Assembly (NCBI GenBank): GCA_902524235.1
Contig: CABZCF010000003.1
Location: forward strand, 1 to 64,000
Direction: 5' to 3'
Length of the DNA: 64,000 bases
Source of the DNA: an uncultured Pelagibacteraceae bacterium
GTDB lineage: Bacteria > Pseudomonadota > Alphaproteobacteria > Pelagibacterales > Pelagibacteraceae
A program made the translations under genes and the position numbers. This document shows positions 42,148 to 55,100 of the stretch, piece by piece (within the stretch, counting starts at the first letter, position 1; every line of letters begins with the position of its first letter). The notes beneath the pieces are model-generated. The model saw nothing but the letters and a program-made list of their open reading frames with translations. It did not search any database and was not told the origin of the DNA.

Positions 42148-42981
42148 CTATTTTCCCCTTTTCTTTCGTCTTCTAATAATAAATTTGTCTGTTCTTTTAT
42201 TATCTCTGGTTTTTAATCCTTTTGCAGATTGCCCAGTTGGGGATACGGGATGTCTGCCACCTGCAGATTTTCCTTCACCGCCTCCATGAGGATGATCAAC
42301 TGGATTTTTAACAACGCCTCTTGTATGAGGTCTAATTCCCAACCACCTCGATCTACCTGCTTTTCCGATTTTTATATTTTTTTTATCAGGATTTGATAAA
42401 ACTCCAATAGTGGCCATAGACCTAGAGTCTATTTTTCTTATTTCACCTGAAACCATCTTAATAATAGAGTAATTGCCATCAATTCCAGAAATTGTTACTG
42501 AAGAACCTGCTGCTCTTGCAATTTTTCCGCCAGAACCTGGTTGAATCTCTACATTGTGAATATCCATTCCTGTTGGTATGTCTTTAAGCGCCAAAGAGTT
42601 TCCAGGTTTTATCTCTGCGTTAGAACCATTCTCAATAGTATCGCCAACTTTTACATTTTGAGGCGCCAAATAATATTTCATTTCATTATCTTCAAATTTA
42701 ATTAACATTATGTAACAAGATCTATTAGGATCATATTCAATCCTTTCAACCAAACCTTTAATACCAATTTTACCTCTATAAAAGTCAATAATTCTATACT
42801 TGTGTTTGTGACCACCACCGTGGTTTCTAGAGGTAATTCGACCAAGGTTATTTCTACCTTTTGAAGATCTATTAATTGATGTAAGAGGCTTATAAGGCTT
42901 TCCTTTCCACAGACCCGATTTATTAATTAAAACAGTGCCTCTTGTAGATTTTGTATATGGTTTAAAAGTTTTTAGCGTCAT
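42148..42981 (-). CDS. rplB: 50S ribosomal protein L2
   Basis: KGRNNLGRITSRNHGGGHKHKYRIIDF...NPVDHPHGGGEGKSAGGRHPVSPTG. Confidence 0.98.
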   Translation of the reverse strand: MTLKTFKPYTKSTRGTVLINKSGLWKGKPYKPLTSINRSSKGRNNLGRITSRNHGGGHKHKYRIIDFYRGKIGIKGLVERIEYDPNRSCYIMLIKFEDNEMKYYLAPQNVKVGDTIENGSNAEIKPGNSLALKDIPTGMDIHNVEIQPGSGGKIARAAGSSVTISGIDGNYSIIKMVSGEIRKIDSRSMATIGVLSNPDKKNIKIGKAGRSRWLGIRPHTRGVVKNPVDHPHGGGEGKSAGGRHPVSPTGQSAKGLKTRDNKRTDKFIIRRRKKRGK

Positions 42982-42985
42982 TTTT

Positions 42986-43282
42986 TTATAATCCTGTGCT
43001 TAAATCAATACTTTGGCCCTTCTTAAGTGTAACTATTGCTTTCTTGTAACTTTTTTTTTTTATTTTTTTTCCTCTAGAGACTTTAATTCTAGCTTTCTTG
43101 TTTACGATGTTTACTTTTGTAACATTTACTTTAAATAATTTTTCAATACTTTTTTTAAGACTTTTTTTGTTTGAGCTTAAAGGCACTTTAAAAGTAACTT
43201 TATTAAATTCAGACATATTTGTAGATTTCTCAGTTACTACTGGAGACAATATTTTATCGTAGATGTTAAATTTATTTTTCAT
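42986..43282 (-). CDS. rplW: 50S ribosomal protein L23
   Basis: YDKILSPVVTEKSTNMSEFNKVTFKVPLSSNKKSLKKSIEKLFKVNVTKVNIVN. Confidence 0.95.
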   Translation of the reverse strand: MKNKFNIYDKILSPVVTEKSTNMSEFNKVTFKVPLSSNKKSLKKSIEKLFKVNVTKVNIVNKKARIKVSRGKKIKKKSYKKAIVTLKKGQSIDLSTGL

Positions 43283-43902
43283 GAATATTTTTTTTCCAAT
43301 TCTTTTATCGAGCTTAGTGTTAAAAGTAGTTTTTTATATTTAGTAATGTCATATGAGCTGAAGTGATTAATATCAGTCACTTTAATATTTGGTATATTCC
43401 TTGAAGATCTAAATATATTTTTTTTTGAGGATTTATCCAATAATAAAAGAGAATTGCTAGCATTCAAACTATTTAAAATACTATATATCTCTTTTGTTTT
43501 TTTTATCTCTTTTTCAAAATCGTCTATTACGATTAAATTATTATCTTTATTTTTTTCTGTTATTAATGATGTAACGCTTAATTTCTTCTCACTTTTATTG
43601 AGTTTTCTAAATTTATAATTACTTTCTCCTTTAGGTCCGTGTGCAACTCCACCACCTACAAATATTGGAGCTTTTCTGCTTGCGTGTCTAGCATTACCTG
43701 TACCTTTTTGTGCGTAAATTTTAGAGGTCGATCCAACAATTTCGTTCTTTTGTTTGGTCTTAGCTTTTCGACCCTTAAAATTTGCATTTGATTTATAAAG
43801 AACTTGACTAATCAGATCTTTATTAATCTTGCATCCAAAGACTTTATCTGCAACTTCAATAGATTGTTTATTTCCTTTAATGTCTATTTTATCTATTTTC
43901 AT
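43279..43902 (-). CDS. rplD: 50S ribosomal protein L4
   Basis: KTKQKNEIVGSTSKIYAQKGTGNARHASRKAPIFVGGGVAHGPK. Confidence 0.96.
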   Translation of the reverse strand: MKIDKIDIKGNKQSIEVADKVFGCKINKDLISQVLYKSNANFKGRKAKTKQKNEIVGSTSKIYAQKGTGNARHASRKAPIFVGGGVAHGPKGESNYKFRKLNKSEKKLSVTSLITEKNKDNNLIVIDDFEKEIKKTKEIYSILNSLNASNSLLLLDKSSKKNIFRSSRNIPNIKVTDINHFSSYDITKYKKLLLTLSSIKELEKKYS

Positions 43903-44613
43903 TTATTTTTTTTTCTTATCAGGTATTTTTCTCATTTTTTCTTGCTTATCTATTTTCTCCGCTAAAGTTAGCTTCGAAATGTTTTTCACTGCTTCTTTAA
44001 CAATTACTTGAGTATTCTTTGAGCCAGGTATTGAGCCTTTAAGATATAATAAATTGTTATCTATATCTGACTTAATAATCTCAATATTTTGCATCGTTCT
44101 AATTTTATCACCCATCTGTCCAGCCATTTTTTTATTTTTAAAAACCTTTCCAGGATCCTGTCTTTGACCAGTTGATCCATGTGATCTATGCGATATAGAA
44201 ACACCATGTGTTGCTCTTAAACCTCTAAAATTATGTCTTTTCATTGCTCCGGCGAAGCCTTTACCTATTGTTTTTGATTTCACGTCAACAAATTTTGTTT
44301 CATTAAATATTTCCAAACCAAGTTCGTTTCCTTCTTTATAATTTGAAATATCTTTAACCTTAAATTCCTTTAAAACTTTTTTTGGCTCAGTATTTTTTTT
44401 TGCAAAATATCCTTTTTTGGACTTTGAAAGTTTTGATGCTTTGATATTGCCAAAACCAATCTGTATTGCTTTATATCCTCTTTTATCAATATTAATTATT
44501 TGAATAACTCTACCTTTTTCCATTTTTACTACTGTAACGGGGACAGATTGACCTGATTTAAGAAATTCTCTAGTCATTCCAATTTTTTTTCCTATTAAAG
44601 CTATCTCATTCAT
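43903..44613 (-). CDS. rplC: 50S ribosomal protein L3
   Basis: ALIGKKIGMTREF...GFAGAMKRHNFRGLRATHGVSISHRSHGSTGQRQDPGKVFKNKKMAGQMG. Confidence 0.97.
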   Translation of the reverse strand: MNEIALIGKKIGMTREFLKSGQSVPVTVVKMEKGRVIQIINIDKRGYKAIQIGFGNIKASKLSKSKKGYFAKKNTEPKKVLKEFKVKDISNYKEGNELGLEIFNETKFVDVKSKTIGKGFAGAMKRHNFRGLRATHGVSISHRSHGSTGQRQDPGKVFKNKKMAGQMGDKIRTMQNIEIIKSDIDNNLLYLKGSIPGSKNTQVIVKEAVKNISKLTLAEKIDKQEKMRKIPDKKKK

Positions 44614-44615
44614 AT

Positions 44616-44924
44616 TTAAATTTTTATTTCAACATCAACACCTGAAGCTAAGTCTAGTTTCATTAAAGCTTCAACTGTTTGAGGGGTTGGTTCAATTATA
44701 TCAATTAATCTTTTGTGTGTTCTTGTCTCAAATTGTTCACGACTTTTTTTATCAATATGAGGAGATCTTAAGACCGTATATCTTTCAATTTTTGTTGGCA
44801 AAGGTATTGGTCCTTTAATATTTGCACCAGTTCTTTTAACGGTGTTAACAATCTCTTCAGTAGATTGATCCAAAACTTTATTATCATAAGCTTTTAATTT
44901 AATTCTAATATTTTGTTTATCCAT
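44616..44924 (-). CDS. rpsJ: 30S ribosomal protein S10
   Basis: [63 protein letters not shown]. Confidence 0.97.
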   Translation of the reverse strand: MDKQNIRIKLKAYDNKVLDQSTEEIVNTVKRTGANIKGPIPLPTKIERYTVLRSPHIDKKSREQFETRTHKRLIDIIEPTPQTVEALMKLDLASGVDVEIKI

Positions 44925-44925
44925 T

Positions 44926-47001
44926 TTACCCTGTCTTTTTTATTACTTCATCTTGAACATTTTGTGGAACTTTATCGTAATGATCGAAAAACATTGAATA
45001 TTGTGCTCTACCTTGTGACATTGATCTTAAGCTATTTATATAACCAAACATATTTGCTAGTGGCACCATAGCCGTTATAACTGTAGCATTTCCCCTTTGT
45101 TCTTGTGTATTAATCTGTCCTCTTCTACTATTTAAATCTCCAATTACGTCACCCATATAATCTTCTGGTGTTACCACCTCAACTCTCATTATAGGTTCTA
45201 AAAGTTTTAAATTACCTTTTGCACAAACTTCTTTAAAACATTGTCTTGAAGCTAATTCAAACGCCAATACACTAGAGTCAACATCATGATGTAGTCCGTC
45301 TAAAATAGTAACTTTATAATCAATTATTGGGAAGCCTGCTAATATTCCTGAGTCTGCTATTGTCTCTACCCCTTTTTCTACACCGGGTATAAACTCTTTT
45401 GGTATAGCACCTCCCTTAATCTTACTTTCAATTTCTCTTCCTTTTCCAGGTTCTAATGGTTCGATTGACAATTTAACTCTAGCAAATTGTCCCGCACCAC
45501 CACTTTGTTTTTTGTGTGTGTAATCAAATTCTGCTGGATTTAAGATCGTTTCTCTGTAAGCGACTTGCGGTGCACCAACATTGGCTTCTACTTTAAATTC
45601 TCTTTTCATTCTATCTACAATTATATCTAAATGAAGTTCACCCATTCCTTTAATAATAGTTTGTCCAGATTCTTCGTCTGAAGAAACTCTAAAGGAGGGA
45701 TCCTCTTTAGCCAATCTACCTAAGGCCTCTCCCATTTTTTCTTGGTCACCCTTTGTTTTTGGCTCAACAGCAATCTCTATGACCGGATCTGGGAACTCCA
45801 TCGGTTCTAACAAAACAGGAGTGTCTTCATCTGAGAGCGTGTGTCCTGTAATGGTGTGCTTTAATCCTGCTAAAGCTACTATATCTCCAGAATTTGCTTC
45901 CTTAATATCTTCTCTTGAATTAGCATGCATTAACAGCATTCTACCAACTCTTTCTTCCTTTTCTTTTGAGGTATTATAAATTCCTGTTCCAGATTTAAGT
46001 GTACCTGAATATATTCTTATAAAAGTTAAAGAACCAACAAAAGGATCATTTGCAACTTTAAATGCTAATGCAGAAAATGGTGCACTATCCTCAAATTTCA
46101 TGATGATTTCCTCATCAGAACCAGGTTTTGTACCCTTAATTAATCCAATATCTTTAGGACTAGGTAGATAATTTACAACTGCATCTAATAAAGGTTGCAC
46201 ACCTTTATTTTTAAAAGCTGATCCAGTTAAAACCGGTACAAAGCTGAAATTTAAACATCCTTTTCTTACACACGAAACAAGATCTTCATTTTTAATTTCT
46301 TCACCGTTTAAATATGCTTCCATAAGTTTTTCGTCTTGTTCTACAGCAGTTTCTACAAGTTCTTGACGATATTTATTTGAAATTTCTTTTAAATCATCTG
46401 GTATTTCTTTTTCTTCCCAATCTGCACCTAAATCCTCGTTTTTCCACTCTACTGCCTTCATTTTAATTAAATCAACAACTCCTTTAAGGGATGCCTCTAT
46501 ACCTATTGGAATTTGCATGACAAGCGGCTTTGCGCCTAATCTTTCTTTTATCATATCGACACATCTAAAAAAATCTGCACCTGTTCGGTCAAGTTTGTTT
46601 ACAAAACAAATTCTTGGGACTTTATACTTGTCAGCTTGTCTCCAAACAGTTTCTGATTGAGGCTCTACACCAGCAACTCCATCAAAAACAGCAACAGCTC
46701 CATCTAATACTTTCAATGATCTTTCAACCTCAATAGTAAAATCAACATGACCAGGAGTATCGATGATATTTATTCTATGATCATTCCAAAAACAAGTTGT
46801 AGCTGCAGAGGTAATTGTTATACCTCTTTCCTGTTCTTGCTCCATCCAATCCATTGTTGCAGCACCGTCATGCACCTCACCTATTTTATGACTTTTTCCT
46901 GTGTAGTACAAAATTCTTTCTGTTGTGGTTGTTTTTCCAGCATCGATGTGTGCCATGATACCAATATTTCTATATTTTTCTAATGTGTGAGATCTAGACA
47001 T
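44926..47001 (-). CDS. fusA: Elongation factor G
   Basis: [59 protein letters not shown]. Confidence 0.98.
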   Translation of the reverse strand: MSRSHTLEKYRNIGIMAHIDAGKTTTTERILYYTGKSHKIGEVHDGAATMDWMEQEQERGITITSAATTCFWNDHRINIIDTPGHVDFTIEVERSLKVLDGAVAVFDGVAGVEPQSETVWRQADKYKVPRICFVNKLDRTGADFFRCVDMIKERLGAKPLVMQIPIGIEASLKGVVDLIKMKAVEWKNEDLGADWEEKEIPDDLKEISNKYRQELVETAVEQDEKLMEAYLNGEEIKNEDLVSCVRKGCLNFSFVPVLTGSAFKNKGVQPLLDAVVNYLPSPKDIGLIKGTKPGSDEEIIMKFEDSAPFSALAFKVANDPFVGSLTFIRIYSGTLKSGTGIYNTSKEKEERVGRMLLMHANSREDIKEANSGDIVALAGLKHTITGHTLSDEDTPVLLEPMEFPDPVIEIAVEPKTKGDQEKMGEALGRLAKEDPSFRVSSDEESGQTIIKGMGELHLDIIVDRMKREFKVEANVGAPQVAYRETILNPAEFDYTHKKQSGGAGQFARVKLSIEPLEPGKGREIESKIKGGAIPKEFIPGVEKGVETIADSGILAGFPIIDYKVTILDGLHHDVDSSVLAFELASRQCFKEVCAKGNLKLLEPIMRVEVVTPEDYMGDVIGDLNSRRGQINTQEQRGNATVITAMVPLANMFGYINSLRSMSQGRAQYSMFFDHYDKVPQNVQDEVIKKTG

Positions 47002-47007
47002 ATTATT

Positions 47008-47478
47008 TTACCACCTAAAATGCGCGAATGCTTTATTGGACTCTGCCATTTTATGAGTGTCCTCTTTTTTCTTAATTGCAGATCCACGGTTTTGATAAGC
47101 ATCAAATATTTCATTAAAAATTTTATCTGACATTTTTTTATCTTTTCTTTTTCTTGAAGCATCAATCAACCACCTTAATGCTAATGCTTGTGATCTCTTT
47201 GACTTTACTTCTACTGGCACTTGGTAAGTTGCACCACCAACACGTCTAGATCGAACTTCTACAGTTGGTTTGATATTGTTAATTGCTTCGTTGAAAACAA
47301 TGATTGGTTCTTCCTTTGATTTTGATTTTATTTTATCAATTGCATCATAAACTATTTTTTCAGCAATAGTTTTCTTACCATCATACATTATCGAATTTAT
47401 AAGTTTAGGTATAACAACTGATTTATACTTAGGATCAACTATAGGAATTTTTTTTGGTAATTTTCTTTTTCTTGACAT
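47008..47478 (-). CDS. rpsG: 30S ribosomal protein S7
   Basis: MSRKRKLPKKIPIVDPKYKSVVIPKLINSIMYDGKKTIAEKIVYDA. Confidence 0.97.
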   Translation of the reverse strand: MSRKRKLPKKIPIVDPKYKSVVIPKLINSIMYDGKKTIAEKIVYDAIDKIKSKSKEEPIIVFNEAINNIKPTVEVRSRRVGGATYQVPVEVKSKRSQALALRWLIDASRKRKDKKMSDKIFNEIFDAYQNRGSAIKKKEDTHKMAESNKAFAHFRW

Positions 47479-47481
47479 CTC

Positions 47482-47853
47482 TTATTTACCTTTTTTTGTA
47501 CCGTATAAAGATCTTCTTTGTTTTCTATTTGCTACACCTTGTGTATCAAGATTTCCTCTTAAGATATGATATCTTACTCCTGGTAAATCTTTTACTCGTC
47601 CACCTCTGATTAAAACAACAGAGTGTTCTTGAAGATTATGTCCTTCACCTGGTATATAGGCAGTGACTTCAAAACCATTTGACAATCTTACTCTTGCAAC
47701 TTTTCTAAGTGCAGAATTAGGTTTTTTTGGAGTTGTTGTATAAACTTTTACACAAACACCTCTTTTTAAAGGTTGTTTTTCAAGCGCAGGAACTTTATTC
47801 CTAGACAAAGGCTTGTATCTTTTTTTTCTTAATAACTGGTTTATTGTAGGCAT
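47482..47853 (-). CDS. rpsL: 30S ribosomal protein S12
   Basis: [13 protein letters not shown]...[63 protein letters not shown]. Confidence 0.98.
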   Translation of the reverse strand: MPTINQLLRKKRYKPLSRNKVPALEKQPLKRGVCVKVYTTTPKKPNSALRKVARVRLSNGFEVTAYIPGEGHNLQEHSVVLIRGGRVKDLPGVRYHILRGNLDTQGVANRKQRRSLYGTKKGK

Positions 47854-47967
47854 AATAATATATTTTTTGAGTGAAAATAACTGTCAGGGTTAATGGCAGC
47901 GTCTAGCACTTAGTGCTACTTTCCAACCAAAATATCGACAAAATACTCATTAATTTAAATTTGTCAA
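47854..47967 (-). promoter_or_regulatory. Putative rpsL-operon promoter and structured 5' leader
   Basis: Minus strand: TTGACA (47962-47967), 16-nt spacer, TATTTT (47940-47945), then ~80-nt leader with perfect hairpin TAGCAC-TAA-GTGCTA and imperfect hairpin CTGCCA...TGACAG before rpsL ATG. Confidence 0.5.
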
Positions 47968-47996
47968 ATTAATATATGAGAACAAAAGTGAAATTA

Positions 47997-50900
47997 TTAT
48001 TGATTTACTTGATCTTTTGAGGTCTCAAGTTTTTCTTGTTGTGATAAAAAATTTTCATCATCTTTATGAGCCATTTTATTCCATAAATTTTTAATTGAGC
48101 CAGTTCCTGCAGGCACAAGTCTTCCAACAATAACATTCTCCTTAAGTCCAGACAATTTATCTACTTTCCCTTTAATTGCTGCATCAGTAAGGACCCTGGT
48201 AGTTTCTTGGAAAGAAGCAGCTGAGATAAACGACTCTGTTTGTAATGATGCTTTTGTTATACCCATCAAAACTCTCTCGCCTTTAGCTTCTTTTTTTCCA
48301 TCTTTTACCAAATCTTCATTCATGTTTAAAAATCTAATTCTATCTACAATTTCACCAGGAAGTAAATTAGAGTCACCTGTATCTTTAATCTCAACTTTTT
48401 TAAGCATTTGTCTAAGTATTACTTCAATATGTTTATCATTTATTATTACACCCTGTAGCCTATAAACTTCTTGTACTTGATTTACAAAATATTCAGTTAA
48501 CTCCTCAATACCTAATATACGCAATATATCGTGAGGTAAAGGTTGGCCATCAAGCAAGTATTCTCCTTTTTTAATCTTTTCACCTTGATTAAAGTTAATA
48601 TGTTTGCCTTTAGGAATTAAATAAGACGAAGTTTCGCCATTTTCAGACTCAATAGTTACTCTTTGTTTTCCTCTAACCTCTTTTCCAAAAAGAACTTTTC
48701 CATCATTTTCTGCAATTATTGCACTATCTTTAGCTTTCCTAGCCTCAAATAGTTCAGCAACTCTTGGTAGTCCCCCTGTTATATCCTTGGTTTTGGAAGT
48801 TTCTTTAGGTAACCTAGCTATAACATCGCCAGCAAATATTTTTTGTCCATCTTTCACAGACAAAATAGAATCTGGTACTAAATAATATCTAGCCTCATTA
48901 TCGTCTGCTTTTTTTATTACATTACCCTTTTCATCTCTTAAAGTAATCCTTGGTTTTAAATCAGTATTTTTAGATTGTGTTTTCCAATCAATTACCGTTT
49001 TAGTAGAAATACCCGTAGCATCGTCAACAGTCTCGGCCAATGATATACCATCTGTTAAGTCAACAAAATTTACTATACCGCTAGTTTCTGCTATTACTGG
49101 AGTTGTATATGGGTCCCATTCGCATATCTTAGTATTTTTTTTAATTTTATTGTCGTTTTGGAAAAATAATTTTGAACCATAAGGAACTTTATAGACCGCT
49201 TTTTGTAATCCGTTTTCATCCTCTATAGAAAGCTGAGTATTTCTCCCCATAACAACAAGATTTTTTTTAGAATCCTCTATTAAATTTGTATTAATTATCT
49301 TTAATATTCCATCGGTTTTAGAGACAATTTGAGAGTCTTGTTTAATGGATGCTGTACCACCGACATGGAACGTTCTCATTGTTAATTGGGTACCAGGCTC
49401 TCCAATTGATTGTGCTGAGATCATGCCTATAGCTTCTCCAACATGAACCATTTGACCTCTAGATAAGTCTCTGCCATAACATTTTGCACAAACACCTTCT
49501 TTAGAGCTACATGTAATAACTGAATAGACATTTATAATTTTTACTCCAGCAGCATCTATTTTTTCGCATGCCGCCTCATCTATCATTTCATTTTTTTTAA
49601 TTATTACTTCACCATTAATTGGATTTTTAACGTCAGAGGCAACGACCCTTCCTAAAGATCTTTCAGATAAACTTACTATGACATTTCCACCCTCTATTAT
49701 TTCTGATAATCTTATAAATCCTGGTTTTTCACATTCGTTTTTTGTAATTGTTAGATCTTGTGCAACGTCACATAATCTTCTCGTTAGATAGCCTGAATTA
49801 GCAGTTTTTAATGCAGTATCAGCTAATCCTTTTCTAGCACCATGAGTTGAGTTAAAATATTCCAAAGCAGTTAAACCTTCTTTGAAATTTGAGGTAATCG
49901 GTGACTCTATTATTTCTCCAGATGGTTTAGCGATTAAACCTCTCATTCCTGCAAGTTGCTTCATTTGTGCTGCAGAACCTCTTGCGCCACTATCTGCCAT
50001 CATAAATACTGAATTTATTTTTAGACCTTCTTTAGTCACTTCTGTTGCTGAGATCCTTTTCATCATTTCAGAGGCTACTTTATCTGTACATTTTGACCAT
50101 GCATCAACAACCTTATTATATCTTTCACCTCTCGTAATAAGGCCCTCTGAGTATTGATTTTCATAGTCTGCGATTAATTTTTTTGTCTCCTCGATTAATT
50201 GTTCTTTATTTTCAGGAATAATTAAGTCATCTTTTCCGAAAGAAATTCCTGCTTTAAATGCATGTTTAAATCCAAGGTCCTTTAACTTATCGCAGAAAAT
50301 AACAGTATTTTTTTGTCCGGAAAACCTGAAAACATGGTCAATTATTTCTGAGACAACTTTTTTTGGTAATAATCTATCTATTAATGAAAATTTATTATTG
50401 TGATTCTTTGGTAATAAATTTGCAAGTAAAAATCGACCTGCGGTACTAATATGTTTTTCAAATTTCTCTTTTCCATTCTCGTCTATAGTTGCAAATCTAG
50501 AAACTATTCTTGAATGAACCTTAATTTTACCAATTTCAAGAGCGTGTTCAATTTCAGATGTATTTACAAAATACCCTTCAACTTTCTCTGATTGGTAGGG
50601 TGGTTGTGACAAGTAATAAATTCCTAGTATCATATCCTGGCTTGGTACAATTATAGGTTTTCCATTTGATGGGCTTAAAATATTGTTAGTTGACATCATT
50701 AAAACTCTTGCTTCCAACTGAGCTTCTAAACTTAAAGGAATATGAACAGCCATTTGGTCACCGTCAAAGTCAGCATTAAACGCTGCACATGTTAGTGGGT
50801 GTAATTCTATAGCGTCTCCTTCAATTAGTTTTGGTTCAAATGCCTGAACTCCTAACCTATGTAAAGTTGGAGCTCGATTTAGTAAAATAGGATGTTCTCT

Positions 50901-52160
50901 AACTATTAGTTCTAATGAATCCCAAACTTCAGGCCTTTCTTTCTCAACAAATTTTTTTGCTTGTTTAATAGTTGATGCTAGACCCAGTTTATTCAATCTT
51001 GCGTATAAAAAAGGTTTAAATAATTCTAAAGCCATTTTTTTTGGTAGACCACATTCGTGTAATTTTAAATCTGGTCCAACAACTATTACTGACCTACCTG
51101 AGTAATCAACCCTTTTGCCTAAAAGATTTTGTCTAAATCTTCCTTGCTTACCTTTAAGCATTTCTGCTAAAGATTTTAATGGTCTTTTACCAGTTCCCGT
51201 AATTACTCTTCCTCTTCTTCCGTTGTCAAACAAAGCGTCTACAGACTCTTGTAGCATTCTCTTTTCGTTTCTTACAATTATATCTGGAGCTTTAAGGTCC
51301 ATTAATCTTTTTAATCTGTTATTTCTATTTATAACTCTTCTGTAAAGATCGTTAAGATCTGAAGTTGCAAACCTGCCACCATCTAGTGGAACCAATGGTC
51401 TTAATTCTGGTGGTATTACTGGAACCGTTGTTAGAATCATCCACTCAGGTTTGTTTCCAGTCTCTATGAATGATTCAATTAACTTTAATCTTTTTATTGA
51501 TCTTTCCTCTGCTACCTTTGATTTAGTCTCTTTTATTGCATTAACTAATTTTGTCCTTTCCTCTTCTAAGTTTATAGATTTTAAAATTTCAAGTATTGCT
51601 TCAGCGCCTATTCCAGCAGTGAAAGACTCCTCGCCATATTGATCCTGATATTTAATAAGTTCTTCTTCTCCAAGTAATTGATTTTTTTTTAAACCTGTTA
51701 GTCCTGGCTCGATAACAATAAAGTTTTCAAAATATAACACTCTTTCAACTTCTTTTAATTTCATATCAATTACTAATGATATTCTACTCGGTAAAGACTT
51801 GAGGAACCAAATGTGGGCAACTGGTGTAGCTAAATTTATATGTCCCATTCTCTCTCTTCTGACGTTTGATTTTGTAACCTCTACACCACATTTTTCACAT
51901 ATTATTCCCCTAAATTTCATTCTTTTGTATTTTCCACAAAGACACTCATAATCTTTAATTGGACCAAATATTCTTGCACAAAATAGACCGTCTTTTTCAG
52001 GTCTGAAAGTTCTATAATTTATAGTCTCAGGCTTTTTAATCTCACCATAAGTCCAGGATTTAATTTTTTCCGGGCTGGCTAATGTAATTTTAATGCTATT
52101 AAAATTCTGAGCATCGCTTATCTCTGTACTTTTAAATAGATCTGATATTTCTTTGCTCAT
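47997..52160 (-). CDS. rpoC: RNA polymerase beta' subunit
   Basis: [16 protein letters not shown], zinc-binding [23 protein letters not shown], 1387 aa. Confidence 0.98.
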   Translation of the reverse strand: MSKEISDLFKSTEISDAQNFNSIKITLASPEKIKSWTYGEIKKPETINYRTFRPEKDGLFCARIFGPIKDYECLCGKYKRMKFRGIICEKCGVEVTKSNVRRERMGHINLATPVAHIWFLKSLPSRISLVIDMKLKEVERVLYFENFIVIEPGLTGLKKNQLLGEEELIKYQDQYGEESFTAGIGAEAILEILKSINLEEERTKLVNAIKETKSKVAEERSIKRLKLIESFIETGNKPEWMILTTVPVIPPELRPLVPLDGGRFATSDLNDLYRRVINRNNRLKRLMDLKAPDIIVRNEKRMLQESVDALFDNGRRGRVITGTGKRPLKSLAEMLKGKQGRFRQNLLGKRVDYSGRSVIVVGPDLKLHECGLPKKMALELFKPFLYARLNKLGLASTIKQAKKFVEKERPEVWDSLELIVREHPILLNRAPTLHRLGVQAFEPKLIEGDAIELHPLTCAAFNADFDGDQMAVHIPLSLEAQLEARVLMMSTNNILSPSNGKPIIVPSQDMILGIYYLSQPPYQSEKVEGYFVNTSEIEHALEIGKIKVHSRIVSRFATIDENGKEKFEKHISTAGRFLLANLLPKNHNNKFSLIDRLLPKKVVSEIIDHVFRFSGQKNTVIFCDKLKDLGFKHAFKAGISFGKDDLIIPENKEQLIEETKKLIADYENQYSEGLITRGERYNKVVDAWSKCTDKVASEMMKRISATEVTKEGLKINSVFMMADSGARGSAAQMKQLAGMRGLIAKPSGEIIESPITSNFKEGLTALEYFNSTHGARKGLADTALKTANSGYLTRRLCDVAQDLTITKNECEKPGFIRLSEIIEGGNVIVSLSERSLGRVVASDVKNPINGEVIIKKNEMIDEAACEKIDAAGVKIINVYSVITCSSKEGVCAKCYGRDLSRGQMVHVGEAIGMISAQSIGEPGTQLTMRTFHVGGTASIKQDSQIVSKTDGILKIINTNLIEDSKKNLVVMGRNTQLSIEDENGLQKAVYKVPYGSKLFFQNDNKIKKNTKICEWDPYTTPVIAETSGIVNFVDLTDGISLAETVDDATGISTKTVIDWKTQSKNTDLKPRITLRDEKGNVIKKADDNEARYYLVPDSILSVKDGQKIFAGDVIARLPKETSKTKDITGGLPRVAELFEARKAKDSAIIAENDGKVLFGKEVRGKQRVTIESENGETSSYLIPKGKHINFNQGEKIKKGEYLLDGQPLPHDILRILGIEELTEYFVNQVQEVYRLQGVIINDKHIEVILRQMLKKVEIKDTGDSNLLPGEIVDRIRFLNMNEDLVKDGKKEAKGERVLMGITKASLQTESFISAASFQETTRVLTDAAIKGKVDKLSGLKENVIVGRLVPAGTGSIKNLWNKMAHKDDENFLSQQEKLETSKDQVNQ

Positions 52161-52161
52161 T

Positions 52162-55100
52162 TTAATTTAACTCCACATTTAAAGCTAATGATTTTATTTC
52201 TTTAACTAGCACATTGAAGGACTCTGGGATACCCGATTCAAAATTTTCTTCTCCCTTAACAATTGTCTCGTATACTTTTACTCTACCAGCAACATCATCT
52301 GATTTAACTGTAAGAATTTCTTGCAATGTGTAAGATGCTCCATACGCTTCTAAGGCCCAAACTTCCATTTCCCCAAACCTCTGTCCTCCTAATTGTGCTT
52401 TACCACCTAAAGGTTGCTGAGTAACTAGGCTGTAAGGGCCTGTGGATCTTGCATGTATTTTATCCTCGACTAAATGGTGTAATTTGAGCATGTAAATAGT
52501 ACCCACTGTTACAGGTCTATCAAATTTTTCTCCAGTTCTTCCGTCCCATAAAAATGTTTGACCTGACTTAGGTAAGTCAGAGATTTCTAACATTTTAGTT
52601 ACATCATCCTCTTTAGCTCCATCAAAAACTGGTGTAGCGATAGGTATTCCGTTTTGAATATTACTACAAAGATCTTTAAATTCATTATCACTTAATTTTG
52701 AAATTTTTTCTTCGTATACATCTTTTCCGTATACCGTTTTTAATATATTTAAAATTTTTTCATTTTTTTCAATTAGTTTATTATTTTCATTTATTAATTT
52801 TTTAATTTTTTCACCTAATTCTGTGCACGACCATCCTAGATGAGTTTCTAATATTTGACCAACATTCATTCTACTTGGTACACCCAAAGGATTTAAAACA
52901 ATATCTACAGGTTTGCCATTTTCTTGATATGGCATATCCTCAACAGGTACTATTTTACTTACAACTCCTTTATTTCCATGTCTGCCAGACATTTTATCTC
53001 CAGGCCTTAATCTTCTTTTAATAGCAACAAATACTTTTACCATTTTCATAACACTTGGCAATAAATCGTCACCTTGTTTAATTTTTAATACTTTATCCTC
53101 AAATCTCTCTAAAATATCTCCTTTTGCTAAATCGTATTGTTCTTTTAATTTATTAAGTGCATCACTTTTATTTTGATCTTGTACTGATAGTTTAAATATT
53201 TCATTTATAGTTAGTTTAAATATTTTTTCTGTTGTTAAATTCTCTCCTTCATTTATTTCCTTAACTTTTTTTAATACTGACAATCCATCAAGAATTTGAG
53301 ATGCTCTTTGTTTAATACTTCTTTCTAAAATTTCTTCCTCAACATTTTTATCTTGCTGAACACTCTCTATTTCAGATCTTTCAATAGTTATAGATCTCTC
53401 ATCTTTCTCAATTCCATGTCTATTAAAAACTCTTACATCTACCACAATTCCACCACTTCCACTTGGCATCTTTAAAGAAGTATCAGTTACATCTATAGCT
53501 TTTTCACCAAATATTGATCTTAATAATTTCTCTTCAGCACCTGATGCGGAATCACCTTTTGGGGTAACTTTTCCAACTAAAATGTCTCCTGGTTTAACTT
53601 CAGCGCCAATATAAACTATACCTGACTCATCAAGATTTTTTAATGCCTCTTCATTCACATTTGGAATATCTCTAGTAATATCTTCCTCACCTAATTTTGT
53701 ATCCCTCGCCATAACTTCATATTCCTCTATATGAATTGAGGTGAATACATCATCAGTAACACATCTCTCTGAAATAAGAATCGAGTCCTCAAAATTATAA
53801 CCTTGCCATGGCATAAATGCTACAGTAACATTTTTGCCTAATGCTAACTCTCCAATTTTTGTAGATGGGCCATCTGCAATTATATCTCCAGATTTAACTC
53901 GATCTCCAACCCTTACTAATGGTTTTTGATTAATACAAGTATTTTGATTAGATCTTTTAAATTTCTGTAAATTATAGATATCAACACCAGATTTAGAATA
54001 ATCTTTGTCATCTTTTGCTTTAATAACTATTCTTTTTCCATCTATTTTGTCAACTATTCCATCTCTTTTTGCTACTATTGTTACTCCAGAGTCTAATGCT
54101 ACATCACTCTCTATACCTGTTCCAACTAAAGGTGCTTCAGGTTTTAATAAAGGCACTGCTTGTCTCATCATATTTGAACCCATCAATGCTCTATTAGCAT
54201 CGTCATTTTCTAAGAAAGGAATTAGTGATGCGGCAACTGAAACAAGTTGTTTTGGAGAAACATCAATATAATCTATGTTATCCGGTTTAGATAATATAAA
54301 ATCTAGGTTCTGTCGACAAGAAACCAATTCTTCTTTAAATTTTCCATTTTTATCAATCACAGAATTTGCCTGAGCAATTGTATACTTTGATTCCTCCATT
54401 GCCGATAAGTATTGGATTTCATCCTGGACAACACCGTTGGTGACTTTTTTATAAGGACTTTCAATAAAACCATATTTATTAATTTTTGAATAAGTTGATA
54501 GACTGTTAATTAAACCGATGTTTGGACCTTCTGGGGTTTCTATAGGGCAAATTCTCCCATAATGGGTTGGATGAACATCTCTAACTTCAAAGCCAGCTCT
54601 TTCTCTAGTTAGACCACCAGGACCTAATGCTGATACCCTTCTTTTGTGTGTTATCTCAGATAAAGGATTAGTTTGATCCATAAACTGAGATAATTGAGAC
54701 GTAGCAAAAAAATCTTTCAATGAAATAGTTAATGGTTTTGCATTTATCAAATCTTGTGGCATTGCAGACTCAACATCTAGCGTGGTCATTTTTTCTTTTA
54801 TAGCTCTTTCCATCCTATAAACACCAATTCTTGCCTGATTTTCAACCAGTTCTCCTACAGATCTCACTCGTCTATTGCCTAGATGATCTATGTCGTCAAC
54901 ATCATCTTTACCATCTCTTAGATCTAGCATTTTTTTAACTATAGAAATTATGTCGTCATTTCTTAAGATAGTTATTTTATCCGAACAGGTTAAGTCTAAC
55001 CTTGAATTCATCTTTACCCGACCTACATCAGACAAATCATACCTTTCGGAACTAAAAAATAAATTATTAAATATTTGCGATGCAATTTCTATTGTTGGGG

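Noticed and set aside
46980-47165. Minus-strand 61-aa ORF overlapping rpsG
   Set aside because: Out-of-frame ORF inside rpsG and fusA start; no independent support.
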